Shown: positions 8,879 through 16,612 of the stretch, in pieces
Layout: each line of letters starts with the position of its first letter
Numbering within the stretch: the stretch's first letter is position 1
Source of the DNA: Labilithrix sp.
Lineage (GTDB): Bacteria; Myxococcota_A; Polyangia; Polyangiales; Polyangiaceae
Assembly (NCBI GenBank): GCA_019637155.1
Contig: JAHBWE010000002.1
Span: 434,001 to 498,000, forward strand
Direction: 5' to 3'
DNA: 64,000 bases
Notes under the pieces: model-generated
The model's database searches: none
Seen by the model: the letters and a program-made list of their open reading frames with translations, nothing else
What the model was told of the DNA's origin: nothing
Made by a program: the position numbers and the translations under genes

Positions 8879-9463
8879 ATGCCTTCGCACCACCAGAAGA
8901 AGCTCGAGAAGAAGAAGAAGCAGCGGCTCGCGGCGCAGAAGGCGGCGCGGAAGGAGCTCGCGCCGATGTCGGCGGCGGCGCTGATGCGCGTCGCGGCGGA
9001 GCTGCCGGTCGAGGCGGCGTACATGACGAGCGGGTGGCGGACGAAGGAGCCGAAGCCCGTCACGGTGGTGCTCACGCGCCTCGTCCCGGGGCAAGGGATC
9101 CTCGTCGCGTGCGCGATGGTCGACCGCACGTGCCTCGGGGTGAAGGACGGCTTCGCGAAGCTCGTGCTCTCGCGCGAGGAGCTCCACGGCATGTTCGATC
9201 AGATCGAGACGGCGTACGCCGAGGACGACGTCGAGGACGTGCCGCTCCTCGAGGCGCAGTCCGTCGTCTACCACGCGATCGACTACGCCCGCTCCCTCGG
9301 CTTCGAGCCGCACAAGGACTTCCCCGAGCTCCTCTTCGGCCCCCGCCCCGAGACCCTCCTCGACACCCCGCTCGCGAAGCCGAAGGCCCCGATCTACATC
9401 GCAGGCCCGAACGACGACCAAGCCCGCATCCTCGCGAAGCTCGAAGCCGCGCGCCCGCGCTGA
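8879..9463 (+). CDS. Conserved hypothetical protein
   Basis: This is a 194-residue protein with a strongly basic N terminus (KKLEKKKKQRLAAQKAARKE), then a mixed alpha/beta domain (VTVVLTRLVPGQGILVACAM, CLGVKDGFAKLVLSREEL, AQSVVYHAIDYARSLGFEPH). I do not recognise a named family. There is no signal peptide or membrane span, so it should be cytoplasmic, and the basic start could touch nucleic acid. It lies 9 bp after the flavoprotein gene and may be the last gene of that operon. A strong hairpin follows the stop codon by about 10 bases. Confidence 0.7.
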   Translation: MPSHHQKKLEKKKKQRLAAQKAARKELAPMSAAALMRVAAELPVEAAYMTSGWRTKEPKPVTVVLTRLVPGQGILVACAMVDRTCLGVKDGFAKLVLSREELHGMFDQIETAYAEDDVEDVPLLEAQSVVYHAIDYARSLGFEPHKDFPELLFGPRPETLLDTPLAKPKAPIYIAGPNDDQARILAKLEAARPR

Positions 9464-9472
9464 CTTTCTTGT

Positions 9473-9495
9473 TCGAGAGGGCTCTGCCCTCTCGA
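9473..9495. terminator. GC-rich hairpin after the 6385-9463 gene group
   Basis: The sequence tcgagagggc-tct-gccctctcga forms a perfect 10-bp stem with a three-base loop, starting 10 bases after the stop at 9463. There is no long U-run. It is in the right place for a terminator of the plus-strand group, and could also act for the minus-strand gene ending at 9607. A hairpin of the same plan (GC stem, TCC loop) lies at 54604-54622, so it may also be a copy of a dispersed intergenic element. Confidence 0.55.
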
Positions 9496-9606
9496 GCTCT
9501 CCCGCCGGGTGCCTTCGCGCGAAGACGCGCTCAGCGCCCCCGGACCCCCCGAGAGGGGAACCGCGGAGTTCGACCACGCTCGGTGGGCACCTGATCTGAG
9601 CGCGAC

Positions 9607-11682
9607 CTACGAAGCGTCATCGTCGGTCTGCAGCTGCGGGTGGATCGTCGGGGTGCTCGAGTCGACATCGAGGATGCTGAGGCGCGAGGCGGAGTCGCGG
9701 AGGCTCGGGAGGAGCTCGCTCGGGGTCGACTCGCCCGTCGGCGGGGGCGGGAGGCTCGAGACGCCGCTGTGGCCGAGCGCCTGCTTGTGATCGAGGAAGC
9801 GCAGGGTGCCGGGGCCGCTCGTGCGCTCGAGGACGCTCTTGAGATCGCCGGGGAGGGGAGCCTCGATGATGAGGCGGTTGCCCGTGTTCGGGTGCGTGAG
9901 CTCGAGGCGGACGCAGTGGAGGAACGTGCGATCGAGGACGTTCTTCTCCTCGAAGAAGCGGTTCGTCGGCGCGTGGCCGTAGCGATCGTCGCCGAGGATC
10001 GGGTGGCCGATCGCGGCGAGGTGGCGGCGGATCTGGTGCGTGCGCCCCTGCTCCGGGACGACGCGGAGGACGGAGTGGCCGCTCGCGACCGCGAGGCGGC
10101 GGTAGCGGGTGCGTGCAGAGTACATCTTGCCGTCCTCGCGGAGGTCGCGCGTGATCGCGCCCTTGCTCGGCGTGATGCCGCGCGCGCCGGCGAGGTAGAT
10201 CTTCCGCGCGCTCTCGTGCTGGAGCGCGGCTTGCCACTTCGGCGCGTCGGCGGCGCGGCGCGCGAAGAGGACGAGGCCGCTCGTGCCGACGTCGATCCGG
10301 TTGACCGGCACCGCGTCGCCCGCGTCGGCGAGCTTCTTCGCCCGCGCGACGAGCGAGGTGACGTACTCGCCTTGCGGCGTCGTCGGCTCGTGCGCGCCCT
10401 TCTCGACGACGAAGACCTCGTCGTCCTCCCACAGCACCTTCGGCGCGACGAGCCCGGTCCGGCGGAGGAGCGCGATCGTCTCGACCTCGTCCGTGAGCGG
10501 GATCATGTCGAGCGGACGGACCGACGCGACGCTGTAGCCGAGGCGCGTGAAGTGATCGAGGTCGCGCGCGAGCGTGTCGGGATCGCACGAGACGTACGCG
10601 ACGGCGGGGAGCTCGAGCCGCGCGAGGAGCTCGCGGGCGAGCGCGCTCGTCCCGCGCCGCGGCGGGTTCACGACCGCGCCCTCGAAGGTCTGCTTCTGCT
10701 CCGCGAACCGGCGGAGCGCGGAGGCCACGTCGCCCGCCTCGCCGCGGACGGAGAGCCCCGCCTTCTTCGCGGTGTCGTTGACCTGCGCGACCGCGGGCGC
10801 GAACGACTCGACGAGCTGCACGTCGGCGCCCGCGCCGGCGAGGGCGAGCGCGATCGCGCCGGAGCCTCCGTAGAGATCGAGGACCCGCGGCCGCTTCGGC
10901 GCCTTGCCGATGCCGAGCACCTCGATGATCGTCTTGTGTACGCGCTCGGCCTGGCCGCGGTGCGCCTGGACGAAGGAGCCGTACGTCGCCTCGTGCGTCG
11001 CGCCGCCGATCTGGTCGGGCGCGGACGCGGCGCCGTGGACGACGACGGTCTCGCTCCCGAGGATCTGCGGCGAGTCCCCTTCGTGGAAGTTCAGCGCGAC
11101 GCCGAGCACGCGCGGCTCCGCCCGCATCAGCTCCTCCGCGGCGGCGGCGTAGACCGCGCGATCGTGCGCGCGGTCGCGCTGGACGACGAGCGTGACGAGC
11201 ACGTGCTCGCCGCCTCGACCTCGCACCTCGCGGAGGTCCACCGCGCGGAGCGAGCCGCCGCTGTCGATCGGCGCGAGCGGCCCCTTCGCCGCTTCGTCCG
11301 CCTTGATGCGCTCGCGGAGGAGCGCGGCGACGACGGAGACCACGCTCGCGACGACGCGGCACGACGGGATGTCGACGACCTGGTGGCCGCCGCCCTTCGC
11401 GTAGAGACCGAGCTTGCCGCCCGGCGCGACGATCATCTTGGCGCGCGAGCGGTACTCGACGACGGGCTCGGCGGGCTGGACCGGCTCGGTGTAGACGAGC
11501 TCGAGCGCGGGGTAACGCGAGAGCGATTGCACGACGCGGCCGCGCTTGAGCGCGAGCTGCTCTCCGTACGGCAGCGCGATGACGGGGCAGCCGCCGCAGC
11601 GATCGGCGTGGACGCAGGTGATGCGCTGCGCGTCGTCGGACGACGATCCGAGGCCTCCGATGAGTCGCTCGCTGGGCTGCAT
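9607..11682 (-). CDS. Fused 23S rRNA m5U methyltransferase (TrmA/RlmD family) and RluA-type pseudouridine synthase
   Basis: This is a 691-residue two-domain RNA-modifying enzyme. Residues 1 to about 410 are a TrmA/RlmD-like SAM-dependent uracil-C5 methyltransferase. They include an N-terminal iron-sulphur cysteine set (Cys23, Cys29, Cys32, and a fourth in IPSCRVV), the SAM motif VLDLYGGSGAIALAL, NPPRRG in place of DPPRxG, and the nucleophile motif YVSCDPDTLARDL. A TRAM domain is absent. Residues about 411-640 are a pseudouridine synthase with the catalytic Asp in NRIDVGTSGLVLFAR and the family motif GRTHQIRRHLAAIGHPILGD. The last 50 residues are a low-complexity Ser/Pro tail. Each half normally exists as a separate enzyme, so the fusion is unusual. 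Confidence 0.9.
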   Translation of the reverse strand: MQPSERLIGGLGSSSDDAQRITCVHADRCGGCPVIALPYGEQLALKRGRVVQSLSRYPALELVYTEPVQPAEPVVEYRSRAKMIVAPGGKLGLYAKGGGHQVVDIPSCRVVASVVSVVAALLRERIKADEAAKGPLAPIDSGGSLRAVDLREVRGRGGEHVLVTLVVQRDRAHDRAVYAAAAEELMRAEPRVLGVALNFHEGDSPQILGSETVVVHGAASAPDQIGGATHEATYGSFVQAHRGQAERVHKTIIEVLGIGKAPKRPRVLDLYGGSGAIALALAGAGADVQLVESFAPAVAQVNDTAKKAGLSVRGEAGDVASALRRFAEQKQTFEGAVVNPPRRGTSALARELLARLELPAVAYVSCDPDTLARDLDHFTRLGYSVASVRPLDMIPLTDEVETIALLRRTGLVAPKVLWEDDEVFVVEKGAHEPTTPQGEYVTSLVARAKKLADAGDAVPVNRIDVGTSGLVLFARRAADAPKWQAALQHESARKIYLAGARGITPSKGAITRDLREDGKMYSARTRYRRLAVASGHSVLRVVPEQGRTHQIRRHLAAIGHPILGDDRYGHAPTNRFFEEKNVLDRTFLHCVRLELTHPNTGNRLIIEAPLPGDLKSVLERTSGPGTLRFLDHKQALGHSGVSSLPPPPTGESTPSELLPSLRDSASRLSILDVDSSTPTIHPQLQTDDDAS

Positions 11683-11731
11683 CCGAGTGTATGAGGATAC
11701 ACCGCGCGATCGGCTTCGCGATGGCCTTCGA

Positions 11732-12379
11732 TCAGAACTGGACGCGCGAGGCGACCATCGCGCTCCACAGCACGTTCTGCGGGAGCTGGTTGTCGATGTC
11801 GTAACGGATGAGCGTGGTCGCGGAGACCTCCGCCGCGAGCTGGATGCGGCGGGTGACGCGCATCTCGAAGCCGCTCCCGAGCTGACCCGCGACCTCGACC
11901 ATCCGATCGAGCGCGACGTAACGCGTGTCGACGCGCCACTGCCCGAAGCCGAGCTGCATGAACGGCGTGAAGCGCGCGTTGTTCAGGCGCACGCGCGCGA
12001 CGACCATTCGCGTCGACGCGGCGAGGCGCATGTTCTCGGTGAACCCCATCTTGTCGCCGATGAGGCGCGTCGAGCTGGTCCAGTCGCGCGCGACGAGCGT
12101 GACCTTCGGCGCGACGCCGAACCACGCGTTGCCCATGTTCTGCGGGCTCGGGTCGCCGTCGGCCGGGAGGGCGTGCGAGGTGCGCTTCGGCTCGAGCTTG
12201 AGCTGCGGGCTCTCGGCTGCCTTGGTCGATCCGGTGCGGACCCAGTGATCGGCCTCGCCGAGGACCTTCATCCAGTCGACCTTCGGCGCCGCTTCGGCGG
12301 GGGGCGCCGTGAGCGTCGTCACGGCGAGGGCGGCGGCCGCCGCGGTGGTCTTTCCAAGCTGCTTGAGCGACACCTTCAT
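11732..12379 (-). CDS. Small outer-membrane protein with signal peptide
   Basis: The protein has 215 residues when started at the ATG at 12379, which gives a clear signal peptide (MKVSLKQLGKTTAAAAALAV to AEA). An upstream GTG-type start would put 50 basic residues before it and is less likely. The mature part is rich in amphipathic strands (TRMVVARVRLNNARFTPFMQ, EMRVTRRIQLAAEVSATT) and ends in SRVQF, with a terminal Phe as in BamA-inserted barrels. Its size fits an 8-10-strand barrel. Function unknown. It is transcribed away from the sigma factor gene, across a 258-bp region. Confidence 0.75.
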   Translation of the reverse strand: MKVSLKQLGKTTAAAAALAVTTLTAPPAEAAPKVDWMKVLGEADHWVRTGSTKAAESPQLKLEPKRTSHALPADGDPSPQNMGNAWFGVAPKVTLVARDWTSSTRLIGDKMGFTENMRLAASTRMVVARVRLNNARFTPFMQLGFGQWRVDTRYVALDRMVEVAGQLGSGFEMRVTRRIQLAAEVSATTLIRYDIDNQLPQNVLWSAMVASRVQF

Positions 12380-12637
12380 CCGAACGCGTCGTGACCTCAG
12401 CAAGCGATATGCCCGCGCTCGCCGTTGCTCGATTCGTGACGATTCGACACAAAACCGATCGCGCGCACATGTAGGCGGCTTCGATTCGGGTCCTTTTTCC
12501 ACTGTCACGGTGCGGACAGCGGACATCACTGGTCTCTCGATTCCTCAGCGGTGTGGGACGGAGTTGCTCCGCCGGTGGGGCGAAACCGCCGTCGTCGTCG
12601 GTCGTACTGGTGGGGCGATGCTGGTAGAAGGCGGCCC
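12380..12637. promoter_or_regulatory. Divergent promoter region between outer-membrane protein and ECF sigma factor
   Basis: These 258 bp separate genes reading outward in both directions, so promoters for both must lie here unless they are leaderless. The stretch around 12480-12530 (cctttttccactgtcac) is the least GC-rich part. No reading frame in it has a recognisable product. I cannot point to a -35/-10 pair with confidence. Since ECF factors often direct their own promoters and those of envelope genes, this region is a good place to look for that sigma factor's recognition sequence. Confidence 0.4.
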
Positions 12638-13207
12638 GTGTCCGAGCGCCCCCATGCCGATCTCGACGCGGCGATGGACCGCTACGCCCGCGGGGACGAC
12701 GCGGCGTTCGGCGAGGTCTACGACAAGCTCGCGCCGCGCCTCCTCGGGTACCTGCTCCGCCACACGCGCGATCGCGCGCGCGCCGAGGACGTCGTCCAGC
12801 AGACGATGCTCCGCATCCATCGCGCGCGGGGCCGCTTCCTCCCCGGCGCCGAGGTGATGCCGTGGGCCTTCGCGATCGCGCGCCGGCTGCTCGTCGACTC
12901 CCACCGGCGCGGAGGTCGTGAGGTGCTCGCTCCTTCGAACGACGACGACGGCGCGGACCTCCTCGTCGCGCTCGACGCGGGCGCGGACGAGATCGCGATC
13001 GCGAAGGAGACCGCGAAGAAGATCGCGGCCGAGCTCCAGCGCCTCCCCGAGAACCAGCGCGTGGCGTTCGAGCTGATCAAGCAGGAAGGGATGAGCGTCG
13101 CCGAGGCGGCGCAGGTCCTCGGCACCACCGTGGCGGCGGTGAAGCTCCGCGCGCATCGCGCCTACGAGGCGCTGCGCGAGGTGCTGCAGCGAGGGAAGGA
13201 GACATGA
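12638..13207 (+). CDS. ECF-type RNA polymerase sigma factor
   Basis: The product has 189 residues from the GTG at 12638, which is preceded at good spacing by AGAAGG. Region 2 is visible as AAFGEVYDKLAPRLLGYLLR followed by RAEDVVQQTMLRIHRARG. Region 4 is visible as LQRLPENQRVAFELIKQEG and MSVAEAAQVLGTTVAAVKLR, a standard helix-turn-helix for the -35 element. The gene overlaps the next one by ATGA, and that gene encodes a polytopic protein of the NrsF/DUF1109 type. The pair is therefore probably a sigma/anti-sigma unit responding to an envelope or redox signal. Confidence 0.92.
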   Translation: MSERPHADLDAAMDRYARGDDAAFGEVYDKLAPRLLGYLLRHTRDRARAEDVVQQTMLRIHRARGRFLPGAEVMPWAFAIARRLLVDSHRRGGREVLAPSNDDDGADLLVALDAGADEIAIAKETAKKIAAELQRLPENQRVAFELIKQEGMSVAEAAQVLGTTVAAVKLRAHRAYEALREVLQRGKET

Positions 13208-13845
13208 GCACGCTCCGCGAACGTATCCTCGCCGAGGCGGCGCGGACGCCGGCCCCCACCCGCAGCGAGTGGCGGCGTCGCGTCGTGATCGTCGCCGTCC
13301 TCGGCGCGCTCGCGACGACGGCGCTCTTCTTCGTGATGGGCGGCTTCGCGCGCGGGACGCGGCCGAGCGAGCTCGTCGCCTTCACCGCCGGCCTCGGCCT
13401 CTTCTCCGCCCTCGTGATGACGCGCGTCGCGACCGGGAGCGGCGGCTCGATGCTCGGCCGTCCGCGTCCGCACCTCGTCCTCGCGTGCGTCGCGCTCGCG
13501 CCGGTGCTCGCGTGCGTCGCGCTCGCGGCGCCGATGCTCTGGCCCGAGCACGCGAACGAGGAGGTCGCGCTGCGCACGCACGTCGGCTGCGCGGCGATCA
13601 CGCTGGTGCAGGGAGCGCTGCCGCTCGTCGTCCTCCTCTTGCCGCGTCGCGCGAGCGACCCCATCCACCCCGCCGTCACCGGCGCGGCGCTGGGCATGAC
13701 GGCGGGGGCGTGGACCGCGATGATGGCCTACCTCCGCTGTCCGCACGTCCCGGCGGCGCACTGCATCATCGCGCACGTCGTCCCGACGCTGGCGCTCACC
13801 GCGCTCGGCGCCGTCCTCGGGCGGTTTCTCCTTCGCGTTCGTTGA
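13204..13845 (+). CDS. NrsF/DUF1109-like six-helix membrane protein, probable anti-sigma factor
   Basis: This 213-residue protein has a short cytoplasmic N terminus (STLRERILAEAARTPAPTRS) and six hydrophobic segments (about residues 26-46, 57-75, 90-110, 125-145, 157-175 and 185-208). A late RCPHVPAAHCIIAHVVP segment supplies the conserved Cys/His residues typical of DUF1109 proteins. NrsF, the studied member, holds an ECF sigma factor at the membrane. The translational overlap with the sigma factor gene (ATGA, with GGGAAGGAG before it) supports the same job here. The transmembrane prediction is by eye, and the anti-sigma role is inferred from family and context. Confidence 0.75.
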   Translation: MSTLRERILAEAARTPAPTRSEWRRRVVIVAVLGALATTALFFVMGGFARGTRPSELVAFTAGLGLFSALVMTRVATGSGGSMLGRPRPHLVLACVALAPVLACVALAAPMLWPEHANEEVALRTHVGCAAITLVQGALPLVVLLLPRRASDPIHPAVTGAALGMTAGAWTAMMAYLRCPHVPAAHCIIAHVVPTLALTALGAVLGRFLLRVR

Positions 13846-13868
13846 AGCGAGCAGATACGCTCATAACG

Positions 13869-14750
13869 ATGCGCACGACTCTCACCGTCGTACCTCTCGC
13901 GCTCGCGCTCGGCTGCGGCTGCGGCCACGGGCCTTCGAACGTCTCGTTCATGAGCAACGAGCAACCGTCGTCGCAGGGCGCTCCGAACACGGCGCTCGCG
14001 CGGTCGCAGGGGCACGTCGAGAACCCGAACGGCGGCGCGGTCGCGGACCTCGGCGAGGACGAGCAGGTCGAGCCGGAGCATCCGGCGGCGGAGACGAAGC
14101 AGGAGCGCGCGCTCGTCCACATCCACGCGCCGGAGGGCCGCGTCTGCTCCGGCGTCGTCCTCGGCCCGAAGCTCATCGCGACCGCGCAGCGCTGCTTGAA
14201 GGGCCTCGAGCGCGGCGTGAACGTGCTCGGCGCGGGGGCGGACAAGGAGCTCCGCGTCGAGGTCGCGTCGAGCACGTTGACGTGGACGAACCGCAAGGGC
14301 CGCTACGTCGTGCTCCCGCAGTGCGACGAGAGCGAGCTCGACGTCGGGATCATCGTGCTCGACGACGTGGTGCCGCCGCTCGCGTCGCCGCTCCGGATCG
14401 TGAGCGCGCCCGACACGGGCGGCCGCGTGCAGGCCCTCGGCTTCGGCCGCTGCAAGGGCAGCAGCAAGGTGATGAAGGAGCGCACGGGCCTCGTCCGCTT
14501 CCGCGACTCGCAGACGGTGACGATCGACGTCACGCTCTGCAAGGGCGACCGCGGCGGCCCCGTCGTCGACGGCCGCGACGCCGAGGTCATCGGCCTCATC
14601 TCCCACCGCGACGATCCGGAGGGTTCCCCGAACCACACCGCCACCATCGCCCGCCTCGACACGGTCTCGGCCCTGCGCCTGAAGGAACAAGCCCAGCTCC
14701 TCGCCGAAGGCGGCGACACCGCAAAGGTGCAAGCGGTCGCCTGCCGCTGA
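13869..14750 (+). CDS. Trypsin-fold (S1-like) lipoprotein lacking catalytic His and Ser
   Basis: This is a 293-residue lipoprotein whose signal ends at a Gly-Cys lipobox near residue 16 (LALALGCGC), then a polar linker to about residue 80. The rest follows the chymotrypsin-like order: VCSGVVLGPKLIATAQRC, DVGIIVLDD, RVQALGFGRC, CKGDRGGPVV. Compared with TAAHC and GDSGGP, the His is replaced by Arg and the Ser by Arg, while the Asp is kept, so protease activity is unlikely. Cysteine pairs remain, so the fold is probably intact. The gene starts 23 bases after the membrane anti-sigma gene and may belong to the same regulon or sense a ligand for it. Confidence 0.85.
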   Translation: MRTTLTVVPLALALGCGCGHGPSNVSFMSNEQPSSQGAPNTALARSQGHVENPNGGAVADLGEDEQVEPEHPAAETKQERALVHIHAPEGRVCSGVVLGPKLIATAQRCLKGLERGVNVLGAGADKELRVEVASSTLTWTNRKGRYVVLPQCDESELDVGIIVLDDVVPPLASPLRIVSAPDTGGRVQALGFGRCKGSSKVMKERTGLVRFRDSQTVTIDVTLCKGDRGGPVVDGRDAEVIGLISHRDDPEGSPNHTATIARLDTVSALRLKEQAQLLAEGGDTAKVQAVACR

Positions 14751-14756
14751 CCCGGT

Positions 14757-15380
14757 TCAAGCGGCCGGATACGCCGCGCCGCCGCTCCCGAGGTTCGCCT
14801 CGAGGAACACGAGCGCGCGTTCGAGGCTTCCGAACCACGGTAGCCCCTTCGTCCGCACGACGTCGAAGTCGACCATGCGTGTGAGCGGGAGTTGATCTAC
14901 CGTGGGCTTGTAGCGGCGCCCGCGAGGCATCTGGCTCGTGAGCCATTCCTTCACGCCGCGCCTCGCCTCGAAGTCTCCTTCGTAGCGCGCCTCCGGTAGG
15001 AGGCCGGGGCGTCCGTCGAGCGCACGTCCGGCCATGAGCTCGATGCATGGCAAGAACAACGATTCGTATTCGCGGTAAGCCAACACCGCCGCAGAGGGGA
15101 AGGGCAGGCCTTGGGCTCGGAGTTTGTCGCCGAGCGGAGGCGCATCACGCTTCGGGCATCCGTCTTCGTCGTCGCGGAGGAGGACGAGCGCCTTGGCGTC
15201 CTTCTTCGGGCGGACGAGCTCGAGGTGACGGACTACGTTCTCGTCGCTGCTGATGCCGGGGACGCGGATCGGTGACGCGAAGGGCAGGAGCGTCGGAGCG
15301 CGCTCCTGCGCGAGGCGGGAGAGGAGGTTCGTCACCGCGTCGGTCTCGCCGTGGCCCTCGACGAGCACGTACGTTCGCAC
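14757..15380 (-). CDS. DUF4276 family protein, Toprim-like, partner of the AAA ATPase
   Basis: This 207-residue protein opens with YVLVEGHGETDAV (Glu8, Glu12) and has an acidic cluster VLLRDDEDG at residues 66-74 after a strand. It also has AYREYESLFLP, the EYE-type motif that marks DUF4276. The Glu followed by an Asp-rich motif is what Toprim nucleases use to bind metal, so a nuclease role is a reasonable inference, though not shown. Its GTG start shares one base with the stop of the ATPase gene (TAGTG), so the two are translated together. ATPase-Toprim couples (OLD, Gabija GajA, PARIS) are anti-phage effectors. The location beside DISARM fits that idea. Confidence 0.8.
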   Translation of the reverse strand: MRTYVLVEGHGETDAVTNLLSRLAQERAPTLLPFASPIRVPGISSDENVVRHLELVRPKKDAKALVLLRDDEDGCPKRDAPPLGDKLRAQGLPFPSAAVLAYREYESLFLPCIELMAGRALDGRPGLLPEARYEGDFEARRGVKEWLTSQMPRGRRYKPTVDQLPLTRMVDFDVVRTKGLPWFGSLERALVFLEANLGSGGAAYPAA

Positions 15381-16510
15381 TACTCGGCTCCGAGTGGCAA
15401 CGCGAGTTGCTGCGGGCGGAGTCCTTCCGAGCGCATGACGTCTCCGAGCGAGAAGAGGCCTCGCGTCACGACGTCACGCTGTGCCTCGTCGAGCTCTTCG
15501 ACTCGCGTCTCGTCGTCGACGCGCGTGACGACACGTACCTCCTCGGCGGAGAGGAGCGACAAGAGGTCGGGGCTGTGCGTCGTCAGCACGACTTGGCCGC
15601 GGAGGGCTCCCTCGCGGATGTAGTCGTGAAGGAGGCGTAGCGCGCCTGGATGAACCGTGAGCTCCGGCTCTTCGATCGCGATGAGCTCCGGTCGCGGCTC
15701 CTGGAGCAAGGCCGTCATCATCCCGGCGACGCGCAGCGTCCCGTCCGACTCCTGGGCGGCATCGAACCACTGCTTCCGCTTCGCGCCGGCGTCGCGCTCG
15801 TGCTTGAACTGCAAGACGAGGAAGCCCGCGACCGGCTCGAACTTCACGTCGGCGAGGTCGCCGGTGAGCTTCCGCAGGACGGTGAGGAGGTCGGGCTTCC
15901 AGGACGCTTCGGGCTGGTCCTTGAGGATCGAGACCCAGTTCGTTCCCTGCCGGTCCATCGGACGTCGCGGGTCGTACTTCTGCGGAGTCCGAAGCGCGTC
16001 GGGGAAGATGCTGTAGCTCGCGATCGATCGGAGGCTTTGCGCGAGCGGCGCGAACCTCGCTTCGCCGGCGAGGGCGGTCAAGGCGAGCGCGGTAGGCTCG
16101 ACGACGAGGTTCAGGTTCGCCGGCCCCGTGAACTGGCCGTTCTCGACGACGAAGGTGGCACCACGCTCGATCGAGGCCAGCTCACGCTTCACGCGGTACT
16201 CGCCCGCTCGTTCGCCGGCGAGGACGACCTCGTATGTTCCGCGGACGTCCTCGCGTTCGATCTCGACGCCGATCGTCACGTCGTAGGGACGACCGCCCGA
16301 TCCCGCGTGCCGAATCGCGCCGATGCCGCTGCGCTTGGTGATGGCGCCTTCGAGGCCGAGGTGCATGCAGTCTGCGAGGAACACGAGCGCGTCGATCGTG
16401 TTGCTCTTGCCGGCCCCGTTCTGGCCGACGAGCACGGTCAAGGGACCGAAGTCGATCGTGACGTCGTTGCCCAGGCTGCGAAAGCGCGAGACCTTGAGGC
16501 GCTTGATCAT
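15380..16510 (-). CDS. AAA ATPase (AAA_21/RecF-like, OLD-type) of a two-gene module
   Basis: This is a 376-residue SMC/ABC-like ATPase. MIKRLKVSRFRSLGN leads to a Walker A at residues 29-36 (GQNGAGKS). A later ABC-type signature surrounds AAQESDGTLR. The Walker B/D-loop is ELIAIEEPELTVHPGAL and the H-loop is VVLTTHSPDLLSLL. The coiled-coil arm is short, as in the OLD and RecF-like AAA_21 group rather than in Rad50. No Toprim domain is present in the protein itself; the following gene (DUF4276) may supply it. Upstream, 102 bp separate its ATG from the divergent drmD. Probable role: the regulatory ATPase of a phage-defence effector. Confidence 0.85.
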   Translation of the reverse strand: MIKRLKVSRFRSLGNDVTIDFGPLTVLVGQNGAGKSNTIDALVFLADCMHLGLEGAITKRSGIGAIRHAGSGGRPYDVTIGVEIEREDVRGTYEVVLAGERAGEYRVKRELASIERGATFVVENGQFTGPANLNLVVEPTALALTALAGEARFAPLAQSLRSIASYSIFPDALRTPQKYDPRRPMDRQGTNWVSILKDQPEASWKPDLLTVLRKLTGDLADVKFEPVAGFLVLQFKHERDAGAKRKQWFDAAQESDGTLRVAGMMTALLQEPRPELIAIEEPELTVHPGALRLLHDYIREGALRGQVVLTTHSPDLLSLLSAEEVRVVTRVDDETRVEELDEAQRDVVTRGLFSLGDVMRSEGLRPQQLALPLGAE

Positions 16511-16612
16511 GCGATTCTCCGCGCGAGAGCATAGCCTGGCAGGGCGACGGCGGCTCGGTCCTCCGTTGTCGCATAGAGCGAGTAGTCTGCGAGATCCTCC
16601 GGCGCCCGAGCC
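16511..16612. promoter_or_regulatory. Shared divergent promoter region of the AAA/DUF4276 module and the DISARM operon
   Basis: These 102 bp contain no gene and lie between two outward-reading defence operons, so both promoters must be within or overlap the coding starts. I see no convincing -35/-10 pair and no perfect dyad. The sequence ccgttgtcgcatagagcgagtagtct (16563-16588) is the least GC-rich part. No regulator gene is found at either side. Confidence 0.45.

Noticed and set aside
14757..16510. Calling the AAA/DUF4276 pair PARIS or Gabija
   Set aside because: PARIS uses a DUF4435 Toprim protein and Gabija has a UvrD-like helicase partner. Here the partner is DUF4276, so only a general likeness is claimed.
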